Part shown: positions 28,600 to 39,099 of the stretch, in pieces | How the letters are laid out: each line of letters starts with the position of its first letter | How positions within the stretch are numbered: the stretch's first letter is position 1 | Assembly: GCF_014648415.1 (NCBI RefSeq) | Contig: NZ_BMRB01000002.1 | Span: forward strand, 1,819,260 to 1,883,259 | Source of the DNA: Actinokineospora fastidiosa | Lineage (GTDB): Bacteria; Actinomycetota; Actinomycetes; Mycobacteriales; Pseudonocardiaceae | Reading direction: 5' to 3' | DNA length: 64,000 bases | The notes under the pieces: model-generated | Seen by the model: the letters and a program-made list of their open reading frames with translations, nothing else | Database searches by the model: none | What the model was told of the DNA's origin: nothing | Program-made: the position numbers and the translations under genes

Positions 28600-29076
28600 T
28601 CACTCCCTGATCAGGTACGCAATCTCCGTCTCCCAGCGTGCCGGGTCGGGCTCGACCTGCGGGTCCGTGCGATACGACTCGTACCGGCACGCCCACCGGC
28701 CCTCGGTGACGTCCCAGCGGACGGCCTCGCGGGCCGCCCACGACTCCAGCACGCCGAACGACTCCGCGATCCGGTCCGGGTGGCCGCGGTGGACCAGCAC
28801 GGCGTACCGGCCCGCGGGCAGCACACCGGCCCGCACCCGGTCCGACGCGGGCACGTCACCCGCGACCGGCCAGCCGACCTCCACCTCGATCGGCGTGGTC
28901 GCGTCCCCCGCGTAGTACCGGTACAGCGGCGGGCCTGCTGGCGCGATGCCGTGCCCCGTCAGCCACTCCAGCACCTCCGGCACCAGGGCGTTCACCCTGC
29001 CCCACTCCGCCAGCGTCGCCTTCTCCGTGATCCCGGCGTACGACACCGCCGGGCGGTCCTCGATCCTCGGTTCCAT
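28600..29076 (-). CDS. GyrI-like small-molecule-binding protein
   Basis: This 158-residue protein is a stand-alone GyrI/AraC-effector-binding domain (SHS2 pair). PPLYRYYAGDATTPIEVEVGWPV is the characteristic strand-turn pattern, and LPAGRYAVLVHRGHPD is the binding strand. Members bind hydrophobic or cationic drugs, sometimes hydrolyse them. The ATG at 29076 follows AGGGAGAG, 10 bp after the sigma gene, so it is likely the product regulated with it. Confidence 0.85.
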   Translation of the reverse strand: MEPRIEDRPAVSYAGITEKATLAEWGRVNALVPEVLEWLTGHGIAPAGPPLYRYYAGDATTPIEVEVGWPVAGDVPASDRVRAGVLPAGRYAVLVHRGHPDRIAESFGVLESWAAREAVRWDVTEGRWACRYESYRTDPQVEPDPARWETEIAYLIRE

Positions 29077-29086
29077 GGCTCTCCCT

Positions 29087-29965
29087 TCACCCACCACTAC
29101 GAGTGGGCGCGGGAGAACTCATCGGCAGCCCGAACACCGCGAACAACTCCGGCATCAGCCAGGTCGTGGTGGCGGTCACCAGCCCGTCCGCCGCCTCGAT
29201 GCCGACCACGGCGAACGGCCGCCCGGCGGCGTCGTACTGGCCGAACCCGCCCCGCACCGGCACCAGCGTGTGCCCGACGCACGCGTCGGCGTGGAAGAAC
29301 GCCGTCCCGATGGCGTCGCGGCCGCGCAGCCACCAGGTGAACGGCGGCATCGACATCGTGGCGTCCTCGTGCAGTAGCGCGACGAGACCTTCCACGTCGT
29401 GGTTGAGGAACGCCGCGCAGTACGCCTCCAACAGCGCCGGATCGGGGTCCGACGACGGCGGCACGGCGGGCAGCGCGGCCCGGGCGCGCTGCAAGGCGCT
29501 GTTCACCGCGGCCACGCTCGTCGACAGCAGCCCGGCGACCTCCTCCGCCCGCCACGCCAGCACGTCCCGCAGGATCAGCACCGCGCGCTGCTTGGGCGGC
29601 AGCACCTGCAGGGCGGCGACGAACGCCAGCCGCACCGACTCCCGCTCCTCCACCGCCATCGCCGGGTCGACCGGCGCGGGCAGCACCCACGCCGTCTCCG
29701 GCAGGGGCGCGCCGATGTCGGGTCCCGTCGCGGGCGCGCCGACGAGCGGGCCGCGGCGGCGGGTCGCCGAACGCAACGCGTCCAGGCACACGTTGGTGGC
29801 GATGGTGAACAGCCACGCCCGCAGCGGTCGGGACGGGTCATAGCGGTCGCGGGAGCGCCAGGCGCGCAGGAAGGTCTCCTGCACGGCGTCCTCGGCGTCG
29901 AACGGGGAGCCGAGCATCCGGTAGCAGTAGGCGCTCAGCGCGCTCCGGTGCTGGTCGAGGTCCAC
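29087..29965 (-). CDS. ECF RNA polymerase sigma factor with SnoaL-like tail
   Basis: This 292-residue sigma factor has sigma region 2 (DAEDAVQETFLRAWR, near residue 25), region 4 (LPPKQRAVLILRDVLAWRAEEVAGLL, about 120-160) and a C-terminal SnoaL/NTF2-like domain (about 170-285), the arrangement of the SigG/SigJ group where the tail replaces a separate anti-sigma factor. It is the first gene of a unit with the GyrI-like and DUF2277 genes. It may respond to a chemical stress sensed by the tail or by the GyrI-like protein; that link is an inference. Confidence 0.9.
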   Translation of the reverse strand: MDLDQHRSALSAYCYRMLGSPFDAEDAVQETFLRAWRSRDRYDPSRPLRAWLFTIATNVCLDALRSATRRRGPLVGAPATGPDIGAPLPETAWVLPAPVDPAMAVEERESVRLAFVAALQVLPPKQRAVLILRDVLAWRAEEVAGLLSTSVAAVNSALQRARAALPAVPPSSDPDPALLEAYCAAFLNHDVEGLVALLHEDATMSMPPFTWWLRGRDAIGTAFFHADACVGHTLVPVRGGFGQYDAAGRPFAVVGIEAADGLVTATTTWLMPELFAVFGLPMSSPAPTRSGG

Positions 29966-29978
29966 GCGGGCGACGGTA

Positions 29979-30003
29979 CCGGCGCCGGGGTGACCGGCGC
30001 CGG
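29979..30003 (-). terminator. Hairpin after the repeat-containing secreted protein
   Basis: Two copies of the self-complementary decamer CCGGCGCCGG are separated by GGTGA, giving a 10-bp stem. It starts 10 bases after the stop of the secreted-protein gene and precedes the sigma gene, so it likely limits read-through between them. Confidence 0.6.
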
Positions 30004-30012
30004 CGGCGCGTA

Positions 30013-30390
30013 TCAGCCCGAGACGGTCAGGCTGTAACCCGCGATGCCGAGCTGGCAGTGGTACGAGGTGAACACGCCCGCGGCGACGCCGTTGGCGCCG
30101 GTCTGGTCGCAGGTCTCGACGGTGTTGAAGGCCGAGCCGAAGGTGTTGAGGTACACGCCGCTGACCGTCCCCGGCGCGGCGGTGACGAGGACGCTGTAGC
30201 CAGCGATCCCGAGCTGGCAGGTGTAGGACGAGAACACCCCGCCCGCCACGCCGCGGTCGCCGGTGTCCTCGCAGTGGCTCAGCGGCCCGACGTACAGGTA
30301 AGCGGTGTCATCGGCGTTGGCGGTGCCCGCGGACATCGCGAACGCGGCTGCGCCAGCGGCGAGCACGGCGGCGGCCTTGCGGATCAACAT
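30013..30390 (-). CDS. Secreted protein with an internal duplication
   Basis: This 125-residue protein begins with a Sec signal peptide (cleavage near TANA at 23-26). The mature part holds two copies of a roughly 31-residue unit, 40-70 and 94-124, each with two cysteines 18 residues apart (C40/C58 and C94/C112) and the shared blocks GVFxSYxCQLGIAGYS. The copies are separated by about 23 Gly/Thr/Ser-rich residues. No known family fits. The ATG at 30390 follows CTGGGAGGCAGC. A hairpin terminator follows. It likely forms a small disulfide-stabilised extracellular protein. Confidence 0.75.
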   Translation of the reverse strand: MLIRKAAAVLAAGAAAFAMSAGTANADDTAYLYVGPLSHCEDTGDRGVAGGVFSSYTCQLGIAGYSVLVTAAPGTVSGVYLNTFGSAFNTVETCDQTGANGVAAGVFTSYHCQLGIAGYSLTVSG

Positions 30391-30555
30391 GCTGCCTCCC
30401 AGTCGAATGAGCGCCATGTGACGGCGCCACGGGGTGGAGGCTAACCAACAGTTGATTGTCCACAATGGATCGCTGGGCGACCGTGATAGCCAGTGGTGAG
30501 CCAGCATCGATCAAGCCGAACCGCCAGCCCGCCGTTATGCCGGATTCGCCGCGTT

Positions 30556-30593
30556 CATGATCACTGCGAGTTGATCATGTGATGTGGATCATG
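30556..30593. promoter_or_regulatory. TGATCATG repeats upstream of the RidA gene
   Basis: CATGATCA and TGATCATG form a perfect 8-bp inverted repeat around CTGCGAGT (30556-30579), and a further TGGATCATG follows at 30585-30593. This AT-rich cluster is 54 bases upstream of the RidA start in GC-rich DNA and looks like a multi-site operator. The regulator is not known. Confidence 0.45.
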
Positions 30594-30646
30594 CGCCGCG
30601 CCCCGCGCCGGCATGCTGGTCACCACACGCCACCCCGAGGAGAGCC

Positions 30647-31033
30647 ATGCGCGCCATCCGGCACAGCCCGACCGACGGCATCTACCCCGCCACCCCGGAC
30701 TACGTCCACGCGATGGAGGTCCGCGGGGCCGAGCGCCTGCTGTTCATCGCGGGCACCATGGGCCTGGACCCGCAGGGCACGCCGGGGACGACGCTGGCGG
30801 CGCAGTTGGACCTGGTCTGGGCGAACATCCGCAGGATCCTGGCGGCGGCGGACATGACGGTGGCCAACGTCGTCCGCGTCACCAGCTACCTCCGCGACGC
30901 GTCCTACGCCGAGGCCAACGCCGCCGCCCGCACGGAGGCCCTGGAAGGCCGAGTGGTGCCGACAACGGCCATCGTCGCCCAGACCCTGTCCGAGGGCTGG
31001 CTGGTCGAGATCGAGGTGATCGCCGCGGGATGA
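30647..31033 (+). CDS. RidA family deaminase
   Basis: This 128-residue protein is of the RidA/YjgF family, which hydrolyses reactive imine/enamine intermediates. The pattern LLFIAGTMGLDPQG, the arginine in NVVRVTSYLRD and the end VPTTAIVAQTLSEGWLVEIEVIA match the family, though the exact RidA-subgroup glutamate is not as clear. The ATG at 30647 follows GAGGAGAG. It stands alone between the TGATCATG operator and the convergent TPR gene. Confidence 0.88.
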   Translation: MRAIRHSPTDGIYPATPDYVHAMEVRGAERLLFIAGTMGLDPQGTPGTTLAAQLDLVWANIRRILAAADMTVANVVRVTSYLRDASYAEANAAARTEALEGRVVPTTAIVAQTLSEGWLVEIEVIAAG

Positions 31034-31043
31034 CGGCGCGCGG

Positions 31044-31481
31044 TCAGCCCGCCAGGTCGATGGCCCTGCGCATGGCCTGGCGGCCGCGGCCGCGGTCGCC
31101 TGCGATGTCGTAGGCGACTGCCAGGCGGTACCAGGCGCGCCAGTCGTCGGGGGTGGCCTCGACCTCGGCGCGGCGTTCGTCGAACCACGCGTCCGCGGCG
31201 GCGCGGTCTACTCGGCCGGAGGGGAGGCGGGGCAGGGTGGAGGTGTCGGGTAGGCCGTCTTCGGCCGCCAACCGGCGGCCGAGTTCCTGGGTGCGGATGC
31301 CGAAGCGCAGCGTCGACCACAGGACCCACGCGCCGACCAGCGGCAGCAGCAGGACGCCGACGCCGAAGACGACCGCCACCGGCCTGCCGTCGCGGAACAG
31401 TTCGAGCGCGCGGCCGCCGAGCAGCACGAAGTAGACCACGACCACCGCGGCCAGGACCCACGACACCGTGCGCGCGGACAC
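31044..31481 (-). CDS. Small membrane protein with TPR-like end
   Basis: This 145-residue protein has two N-terminal membrane helices (about 7-27 and 36-58) and a soluble C-terminal part that looks like a single TPR-like helical hairpin (WRAWYRLAVAYDIAGDRGRGRQAMRR). The GTG follows the dapB stop with no gap, so translation is probably coupled to dapB. Function is unknown. Confidence 0.7.
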   Translation of the reverse strand: MSARTVSWVLAAVVVVYFVLLGGRALELFRDGRPVAVVFGVGVLLLPLVGAWVLWSTLRFGIRTQELGRRLAAEDGLPDTSTLPRLPSGRVDRAAADAWFDERRAEVEATPDDWRAWYRLAVAYDIAGDRGRGRQAMRRAIDLAG

Positions 31482-33654
<2,173 letters not shown>

Positions 33655-33658
<4 letters not shown>

Positions 33659-35901
33659 GACTGGGTGGTCGCCTCTGCTGAGTCGTCGGTGGTGGACCCG
33701 GCGGCCTCGGCGGACTCGGCGTTCTCCTCGTCCTTGACCAGCACCAGGCTGATCTTGCCGCGCTGGTCGATGTCGGCGATCTCCACGCGGAGCTTGTCGC
33801 CGACCTTGACCACGTCCTCGACCTTGTTGATCCGCTTGCCCCCGCCGAGCTTGGAGATGTGGATCAGGCCGTCCTTGCCGGGCAGCAGCGAGACGAACGC
33901 GCCGAACGCTGCCGTCTTCACCACGGTGCCGAGGAACCGCTCGCCGACCTTGGGCAGCTGCGGGTTCGCGATGGCGTTGATCAGGCCGATGGCCGCCTCG
34001 GCCGAGGGGCCGTCCGCCGCGCCGACGTAGATCGTGCCGTCGTCCTCGATGGAGATGTCGGCGCCGGTCTGCTCGGTGATCGAGTTGATCATCTTGCCCT
34101 TGGGGCCGATCACCTCGCCGATCTTGTCGACCGGGATCTTCACCGAGGTCACGCGCGGGGCGTAGGCGCTCATCTCGTCCGGGCGGTCGATGGCCTCGGC
34201 CATGACCTCCAGCAGCGTCAGCCGGGCGTCGCGGGCCTGGCCGAGCGCGCCTGCCAGCACCGCGGACGGGATACCGTCGAGCTTGGTGTCCAGCTGCAGC
34301 GCGGTGACGAACTCCTTGGTGCCCGCGACCTTGAAGTCCATGTCGCCGAAGGCATCCTCGGCGCCGAGGATGTCGGTCAGCGCGACGTACTCGGTCTTGC
34401 CGTCGACCTCGTCGGAGACCAGGCCCATGGCGATGCCCGAGACCATGGCCTTCAGCGGGACGCCGGCGTTGAGCAGCGACATCGTGGACGCGCAGACCGA
34501 GCCCATCGAGGTCGAGCCGTTGGAGCCCAGCGCCTCGGAGACCTGGCGGATGGCGTAGGGGAACTCGTCGCGCTTGGGCAGCACGGGGATGAGCGCCCGC
34601 TCGGCCAGCGCGCCGTGGCCGATCTCGCGCCGCTTGGGCGAGCCGACCCGGCCGGTCTCACCGGTGGAGTACGGCGGGAAGTTGTAGTGGTGCAGGTACC
34701 GCTTCGTCGTCTCCGGGGAGAGCGAGTCGATGGTCTGCTCCATGCGCAGCATGTTCAGCGTGGTGACGCCCATGATCTGGGTCTCGCCGCGCTCGAACAG
34801 CGCCGAGCCGTGCGCCCGGGGCACCACGGCCACCTCGGCGCCGAGCTGGCGGATGTCGGTCAGGCCGCGGCCGTCGATGCGGACCTTCTCGCGCAGGATG
34901 CGCTGGCGCACCAGCTTCTTGTTCAGCGCCCGGAACGCGGCGCCGATTTCCTTCTCCCGGCCGGAGAACGCGTCGTTCGTGGCCAGCTTCTCCAGGCACA
35001 GCGCCTTGACCTCGTCGAGGCGGCTCTCCCGCTCCTGCTTGCCCGCGATGGTCAGCGCCTGGGCCAGCTCGTCGCTGACGGCGGCGGCGACGGCCTCGAA
35101 GGCGTCGGGCTGGTAGGCGGGGAACACCGGGAACTCGGCGGTCTCCTTGGCGGCCAGGGAGGCCAGCTCGGCCTGGGCCTCGCACAGCACCTTGATGAAC
35201 GGCTTGGCGGCCTCCAGACCGGCGGCCACGACCTCCTCGGTGGGCGCCTGCGCGCCCGCGCCGATCAGGTCGATCACGTTGTCGGTGGCCTCGGCCTCGA
35301 CCATCATGATCGCCACGTCGTCGCCGACCACGCGCCCGGCGACGACCATGTCGAACACGGCCTTCTCGAGCTGCTCGTGGGTCGGGAACGCCACCCACTG
35401 GCCCTCGATCAGCGCGACGCGCACGCCGCCGACCGGGCCGGAGAACGGCAGGCCCGCGAGCTGGGTGGAGGCGGAGGCGGCGTTGATGGCCACCACGTCG
35501 TAGAGGTCCTGCGGGTGCAGGCTCATCACGGTGACGACGACCTGGATCTCGTTGCGCAGACCGTCGACGAAGGACGGGCGCAGCGGCCGGTCGATCAGGC
35601 GGCAGGCCAGGATCGCGTCGGTGGAGGGACGGCCCTCGCGGCGGAAGAACGCGCCGGGGATGCGGCCCGCGGCGTACATGCGCTCCTCGACGTCCACCGT
35701 CAGCGGGAAGAAGTCGAACTGCTCCTTCGGGTGCTTCGACGCGGTGGTCGCCGAGAGGAGCATGGTCTCCTCGTCGAGGTAGGCGACGACGCTGCCCGCG
35801 GCCTGGCGGGCCAGCCTGCCGGTCTCGAAGCGGACGGTGCGGGTGCCGTAGGCGCCGTTGTCGATGGTCGCCGTGGTCTCGTGCACGGTGGGTTCGGTCA
35901 T
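33655..35901 (-). CDS. pnp: Polyribonucleotide nucleotidyltransferase
   Basis: PNPase degrades RNA 3' to 5' with phosphate and can add tails, in actinobacteria also acting with RNase E/G and J. The 748-residue protein has two RNase PH domains, an internal helical domain, a KH domain (about 590-650, with the GPKGKMI loop) and an S1 domain (about 665-735) with a short acidic end. The ATG at 35901 follows AGGAG. It is 168 bases after the rpsO terminator and leads the pnp-M16-dapB-TPR run, all joined by overlap or direct contact. Confidence 0.97.
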
Positions 35902-36067
35902 GATTCTCCTCATCCTGTGGGCGCGCGGGGGCACATGCAGGTGCGCGGTTCGGACGAGGCCGGTCATCGATCGAAGCCACCGGGTTTCCCCACCCGGAAG
36001 CCACTACCGAGGACCGGCGAACCTGTCCTGAAGTGCGCGAGCCCGTTTTCTCGTTGTCGTTGTGGAC

Positions 36068-36098
36068 GGGGGGAGCGACCGTGTCGGTCGCTCCCCCC
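36068..36098 (-). terminator. Strong hairpin between rpsO and pnp
   Basis: GGGGGGAGCGACC pairs perfectly over 13 bp with GGTCGCTCCCCCC around GTGTC, starting 8 bases after the rpsO stop. It has no T-run on the minus strand but fits an actinobacterial terminator or a processing/attenuation site in the rpsO-pnp leader. Confidence 0.75.
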
Positions 36099-36105
36099 TG
36101 ATGGC

Positions 36106-36375
36106 CTAGCGGCGCAGGCCGAGCCGCTGGATCAGCGACCGGTAGCGCTCGATGTCCACCTTGGTCAGGTAGTTCAGCAGCCGCCGACGGCGGCCCACCA
36201 GCAGCAGCAGACCGCGCCGCGAGTGGTGGTCGTGCTTGTGCGTGCGCAGGTGCTCGGTGAGGTCGCGGATACGCTTCGTCAGCAGCGCGACCTGCGCCTC
36301 GGGGGATCCGGTGTCCGAGTCGTGCACGCCGTACTCGGTCAGGATCGACTTCTTCTCAGCGGTGGACAGCGCCAC
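36106..36375 (-). CDS. rpsO: 30S ribosomal protein S15
   Basis: S15 binds 16S rRNA at the central-domain junction early in 30S assembly. The 89-residue protein has the family blocks [31 protein letters not shown] and RRRRLLNYL. The start codon is GTG. The rpsO-pnp order is widely conserved; S15 autoregulation often uses the leader RNA, but I see no clear pseudoknot. Confidence 0.97.
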   Translation of the reverse strand: MALSTAEKKSILTEYGVHDSDTGSPEAQVALLTKRIRDLTEHLRTHKHDHHSRRGLLLLVGRRRRLLNYLTKVDIERYRSLIQRLGLRR

Positions 36376-36460
36376 TCGTGTGCTCCTTGATCAGGTGTGC
36401 CGTGCGATTGGTACGTCGGTACCGGCCGCCACGGACCGCAGCCGGACCCAAAACGCAAGG

Positions 36461-36943
36461 TTAGCAGGTGGGGGCGGACCGGAGCCGCACGCCACCCACC
36501 CGGGTGTAGCGCCCCTGCTCACTGGAGTACAACACCACTTCGGGGGCGATCCATTCCGGGCCGCGGTAGTCGGCCAGGTCGGGCGCCCATTCTCCGGGGC
36601 GCGGCTGCCTGCCGATGGTGACATGCGGGACGTACGGGCGCGACTCCTTTTTCGCCGTCGCCGCCTCGGCGATGGCGTCGAGGTCGGCGTCCACGCCCAT
36701 CCAGGTCACGCCGGGGAAGCCGCCGACGCCGCTCAGCCGCACGCGGGGCGCCGGGTGGTCATGAACACGCTCCGTGAGCCAGGTCAGGCGGGCGTCGGGG
36801 TCGTCGGGGCCGTAGTAGGCGAGGGTGATGTGCCAGTGGTGGCGGGGCTCGGGCCGGACCGCGGCGGGGAACGGCGGCAGGGCGGCCGCGAGGTGGTCGG
36901 CGACGGGGTCGGGCAGCGGGAACGCGGCGAAGTACCTCGTCAC
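36461..36943 (-). CDS. 2'-5' RNA ligase/2H phosphoesterase family protein
   Basis: This 160-residue 2H phosphoesterase is of the ThpR (2',3'-cyclic phosphodiesterase) type. Both catalytic His-x-Thr motifs are present: HITLAYYG (about 41-48) and HVTIGRQ (about 112). The GTG start overlaps the regulator's stop as GTGA, so the two are coupled. It may act on cyclic phosphate ends of RNA; the exact substrate is not known. Confidence 0.88.
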   Translation of the reverse strand: MTRYFAAFPLPDPVADHLAAALPPFPAAVRPEPRHHWHITLAYYGPDDPDARLTWLTERVHDHPAPRVRLSGVGGFPGVTWMGVDADLDAIAEAATAKKESRPYVPHVTIGRQPRPGEWAPDLADYRGPEWIAPEVVLYSSEQGRYTRVGGVRLRSAPTC

Positions 36944-37413
36944 ACGCGGTGCCTTCCGGCCCGGCGGAGCAGGTCGGCCAGCTCGGGGAAGCGCGGGTCC
37001 AGCAGGTCGGCGGCCTGGGTGAGGTCGTCGGCGGCGATGAGCCTGCGCAGGGCCATGATCGCGCTGCGGCCGACGTCGACCGGGAGGCTGTCGCGGGTCA
37101 CGGCGGGCTTGGAGACGCGCACGTCCTCCAGGGCCTTCTGCAGGTGCTCCTTGGCGCCGGAGGCGACCTCCGGGGTGAGGATCTTGCGCTCCAGCATGAT
37201 CAGCCTGGCCAGCACTGCCGGGTTGCCGATCTTGGCCCGGCGGCCGCTCATCACCTGGCTCAGCATCGGCGCGCTGATCCCCAGCACGTCGGCCAGGTTC
37301 GCCTGCGAGGTGTCGAAGGCCACCACCAGCCTGCGCACCCGATCGCCCAACGGCTCCCCATACCATTCGCGCTGCAGCGCGATGTTGCGCTGGACGATCT
37401 TGTGGTCCTCCAC
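36940..37413 (-). CDS. Helix-turn-helix regulator
   Basis: This 157-residue protein has a central helix-turn-helix (SQANLADVLGISAPMLSQVMSGRR, about 35-58) and helical flanks. It lies between ribF and the 2H phosphoesterase gene, 71 bp after ribF. The tight coupling to the phosphoesterase suggests a conserved pair, but targets are unknown. Confidence 0.8.
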   Translation of the reverse strand: MEDHKIVQRNIALQREWYGEPLGDRVRRLVVAFDTSQANLADVLGISAPMLSQVMSGRRAKIGNPAVLARLIMLERKILTPEVASGAKEHLQKALEDVRVSKPAVTRDSLPVDVGRSAIMALRRLIAADDLTQAADLLDPRFPELADLLRRAGRHRV

Positions 37414-37484
37414 TTGATGGCCTCTCTCCCTACGACCCGGCCGTATCTTGCCAGGTCTTGGTCACCTTCCGTAGGGATTCGCCG

Positions 37485-38414
37485 CTATTCGGCGTCGAGG
37501 AGTTCGCGGGTGCGGGCCACGTCGCGGTGCATCTGCTCGACGAGCGCCTCGGTGGAGTCGAACTTCTCCATGGCGCGCAGGCGCTCGTGGAAGTCCAGGG
37601 CGACGCGCTGGCCGTAGAAGTCCTCGTCGACGTCGAGGACGAAGGCCTCCACGCGGCGCTCGCGGCCGGAGAAGGTGGGGTTGGTGCCCACCGAGACCGC
37701 AGCGGTCATCGGGGCGCGGTTGGGCAGGTGGAACTTGCAGGCGTAGACGCCGTCGGCGGGGATGGCGGTGTAGCGGGGGGTGGAGAGGTTGGCGGTCGGG
37801 AAGCCGAGCTGGTGGCCGCGCCGGTCCCCGCGCACGACGATGCCCTCGATCCGGTGCGGCCGCCCCAGCGCCGCCTCGGCGGCCCGCACGTCCCCGGCGT
37901 CGATGCAGGCGCGGATGTAGGTGGAGGAGAAGGTGATCTCCCCGCCCACCAGGCTCGCCCCCTCGGTGGCGAACCCGAACCGCTTGCCGTACTTGGTGAG
38001 CAGCTCGACGTTGCCCAGCGCGCGGTGGCCGAAGGTGAAGTTCTCGCCCACCACCACGGCGGCCACGTGCAGCCGCTCGACGAGGAACTCGTGCACGAAC
38101 TCGTCAGCGGGCACTTTGGACAGCTCGGGGGTGAACGGCAGGACGCAGAACACGTCCACGCCCAACTGCTCGACCAACTCGGCCTTGCGCGCGAGCGTGG
38201 TCAACTGCGCAGGGTGACTACCCGGCCGCACGACCTCGGCCGGGTGCGGGTCGAACGTCACGACCACACTCGGCACGTTCTTCTCGGCGGCAAGCTTCAC
38301 CGCCCTGCTGATCAGCGCCTGGTGCCCCCGGTGCACCCCGTCGAACACCCCGATGGTGGCGACACAGCGCCCCCACCCGCCGGGCAGGTCGTCAAGCCCA
38401 CGCCATCGCTGCAC
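37485..38414 (-). CDS. ribF: Bifunctional riboflavin kinase/FAD synthetase
   Basis: RibF makes FMN and then FAD from riboflavin and ATP. The 309-residue protein has the nucleotidyltransferase domain (GVFDGVHRGH near residue 22, and the TFDPHPAEV block) and the kinase domain with GHQLGFPTANL. The GTG at 38414 is chosen because it gives the usual VQRWRGL start; the frame is open further upstream with no ribosome site. It sits upstream of rpsO as in mycobacteria. Confidence 0.96.
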   Translation of the reverse strand: MQRWRGLDDLPGGWGRCVATIGVFDGVHRGHQALISRAVKLAAEKNVPSVVVTFDPHPAEVVRPGSHPAQLTTLARKAELVEQLGVDVFCVLPFTPELSKVPADEFVHEFLVERLHVAAVVVGENFTFGHRALGNVELLTKYGKRFGFATEGASLVGGEITFSSTYIRACIDAGDVRAAEAALGRPHRIEGIVVRGDRRGHQLGFPTANLSTPRYTAIPADGVYACKFHLPNRAPMTAAVSVGTNPTFSGRERRVEAFVLDVDEDFYGQRVALDFHERLRAMEKFDSTEALVEQMHRDVARTRELLDAE

Positions 38415-38520
38415 GGGGTCGAGCCTAGTCCGCCCGCACGACCTCGGCGGGCAGGCGGCCTGCGAACGCTCACGGGCGCTTCCGGCAATACAGGGTGTGA
38501 CGGGCACGAGGATGGTGGGC

Positions 38521-39099
38521 ATGGCAGCCGATGACGTCCGGCCGGACCTCCTGGCCGAGGACGCGGCGACCGTGTTCGGCGATCTGTTCGACCGCTATGC
38601 GCGGTCGGTCCACCGCTATCTCGCCCGGCGGGTGGGCGAGGGGGCCGCGGACGACCTGCTGGCGGAGACCTTCGTGACCGCGTGGGCGGCGCGGCGCCGA
38701 TACGACCCGGGGCGCGCCGCGGTGCGGGTCTGGCTGTTCGGGATCGCGACCAACCTGTGCCGCAAGCACCGGCGCGACGAGCTGCGCAATCTCGATCTCA
38801 GCGCACGGCTGAGCCGCCGTGAGGTGGGGACGGCGCTGCCGGAGAGCGAGGCCATCGACCGCGTCGACGCCGCGGCGCGGGTCGGCAGACTCGCGTCAGC
38901 CCTCATCGCCCTGCCCGCCGCGGACCGCGACGTGCTGCTGCTGACGGCGTGGGCCGGGTTGACCCCGGCGGAGGCGGGCGCCGCGCTCGGCATCCCGGCG
39001 GGCACGGCGCGCTCCCGGTTGCACCGCGCGCGGTCCGCCCTGAGGACAGCCGAGGCCCGGCTCGCGACAGCACCGACTCAGGACGGGGAGACCACATGA
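38521..39099 (+). CDS. ECF-type RNA polymerase sigma factor
   Basis: This 192-residue sigma factor has region 2 (about 18-70, with DDLLAETFVTAWAARR) and region 4 (about 125-180, ending GTARSRLHRARSALR). The ATG at 38521 is preferred over one three codons earlier because a GAGG is at good distance. The stop overlaps the next gene (ATGA), whose product is the likely partner. It is divergent from ribF. Confidence 0.9.
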   Translation: MAADDVRPDLLAEDAATVFGDLFDRYARSVHRYLARRVGEGAADDLLAETFVTAWAARRRYDPGRAAVRVWLFGIATNLCRKHRRDELRNLDLSARLSRREVGTALPESEAIDRVDAAARVGRLASALIALPAADRDVLLLTAWAGLTPAEAGAALGIPAGTARSRLHRARSALRTAEARLATAPTQDGETT

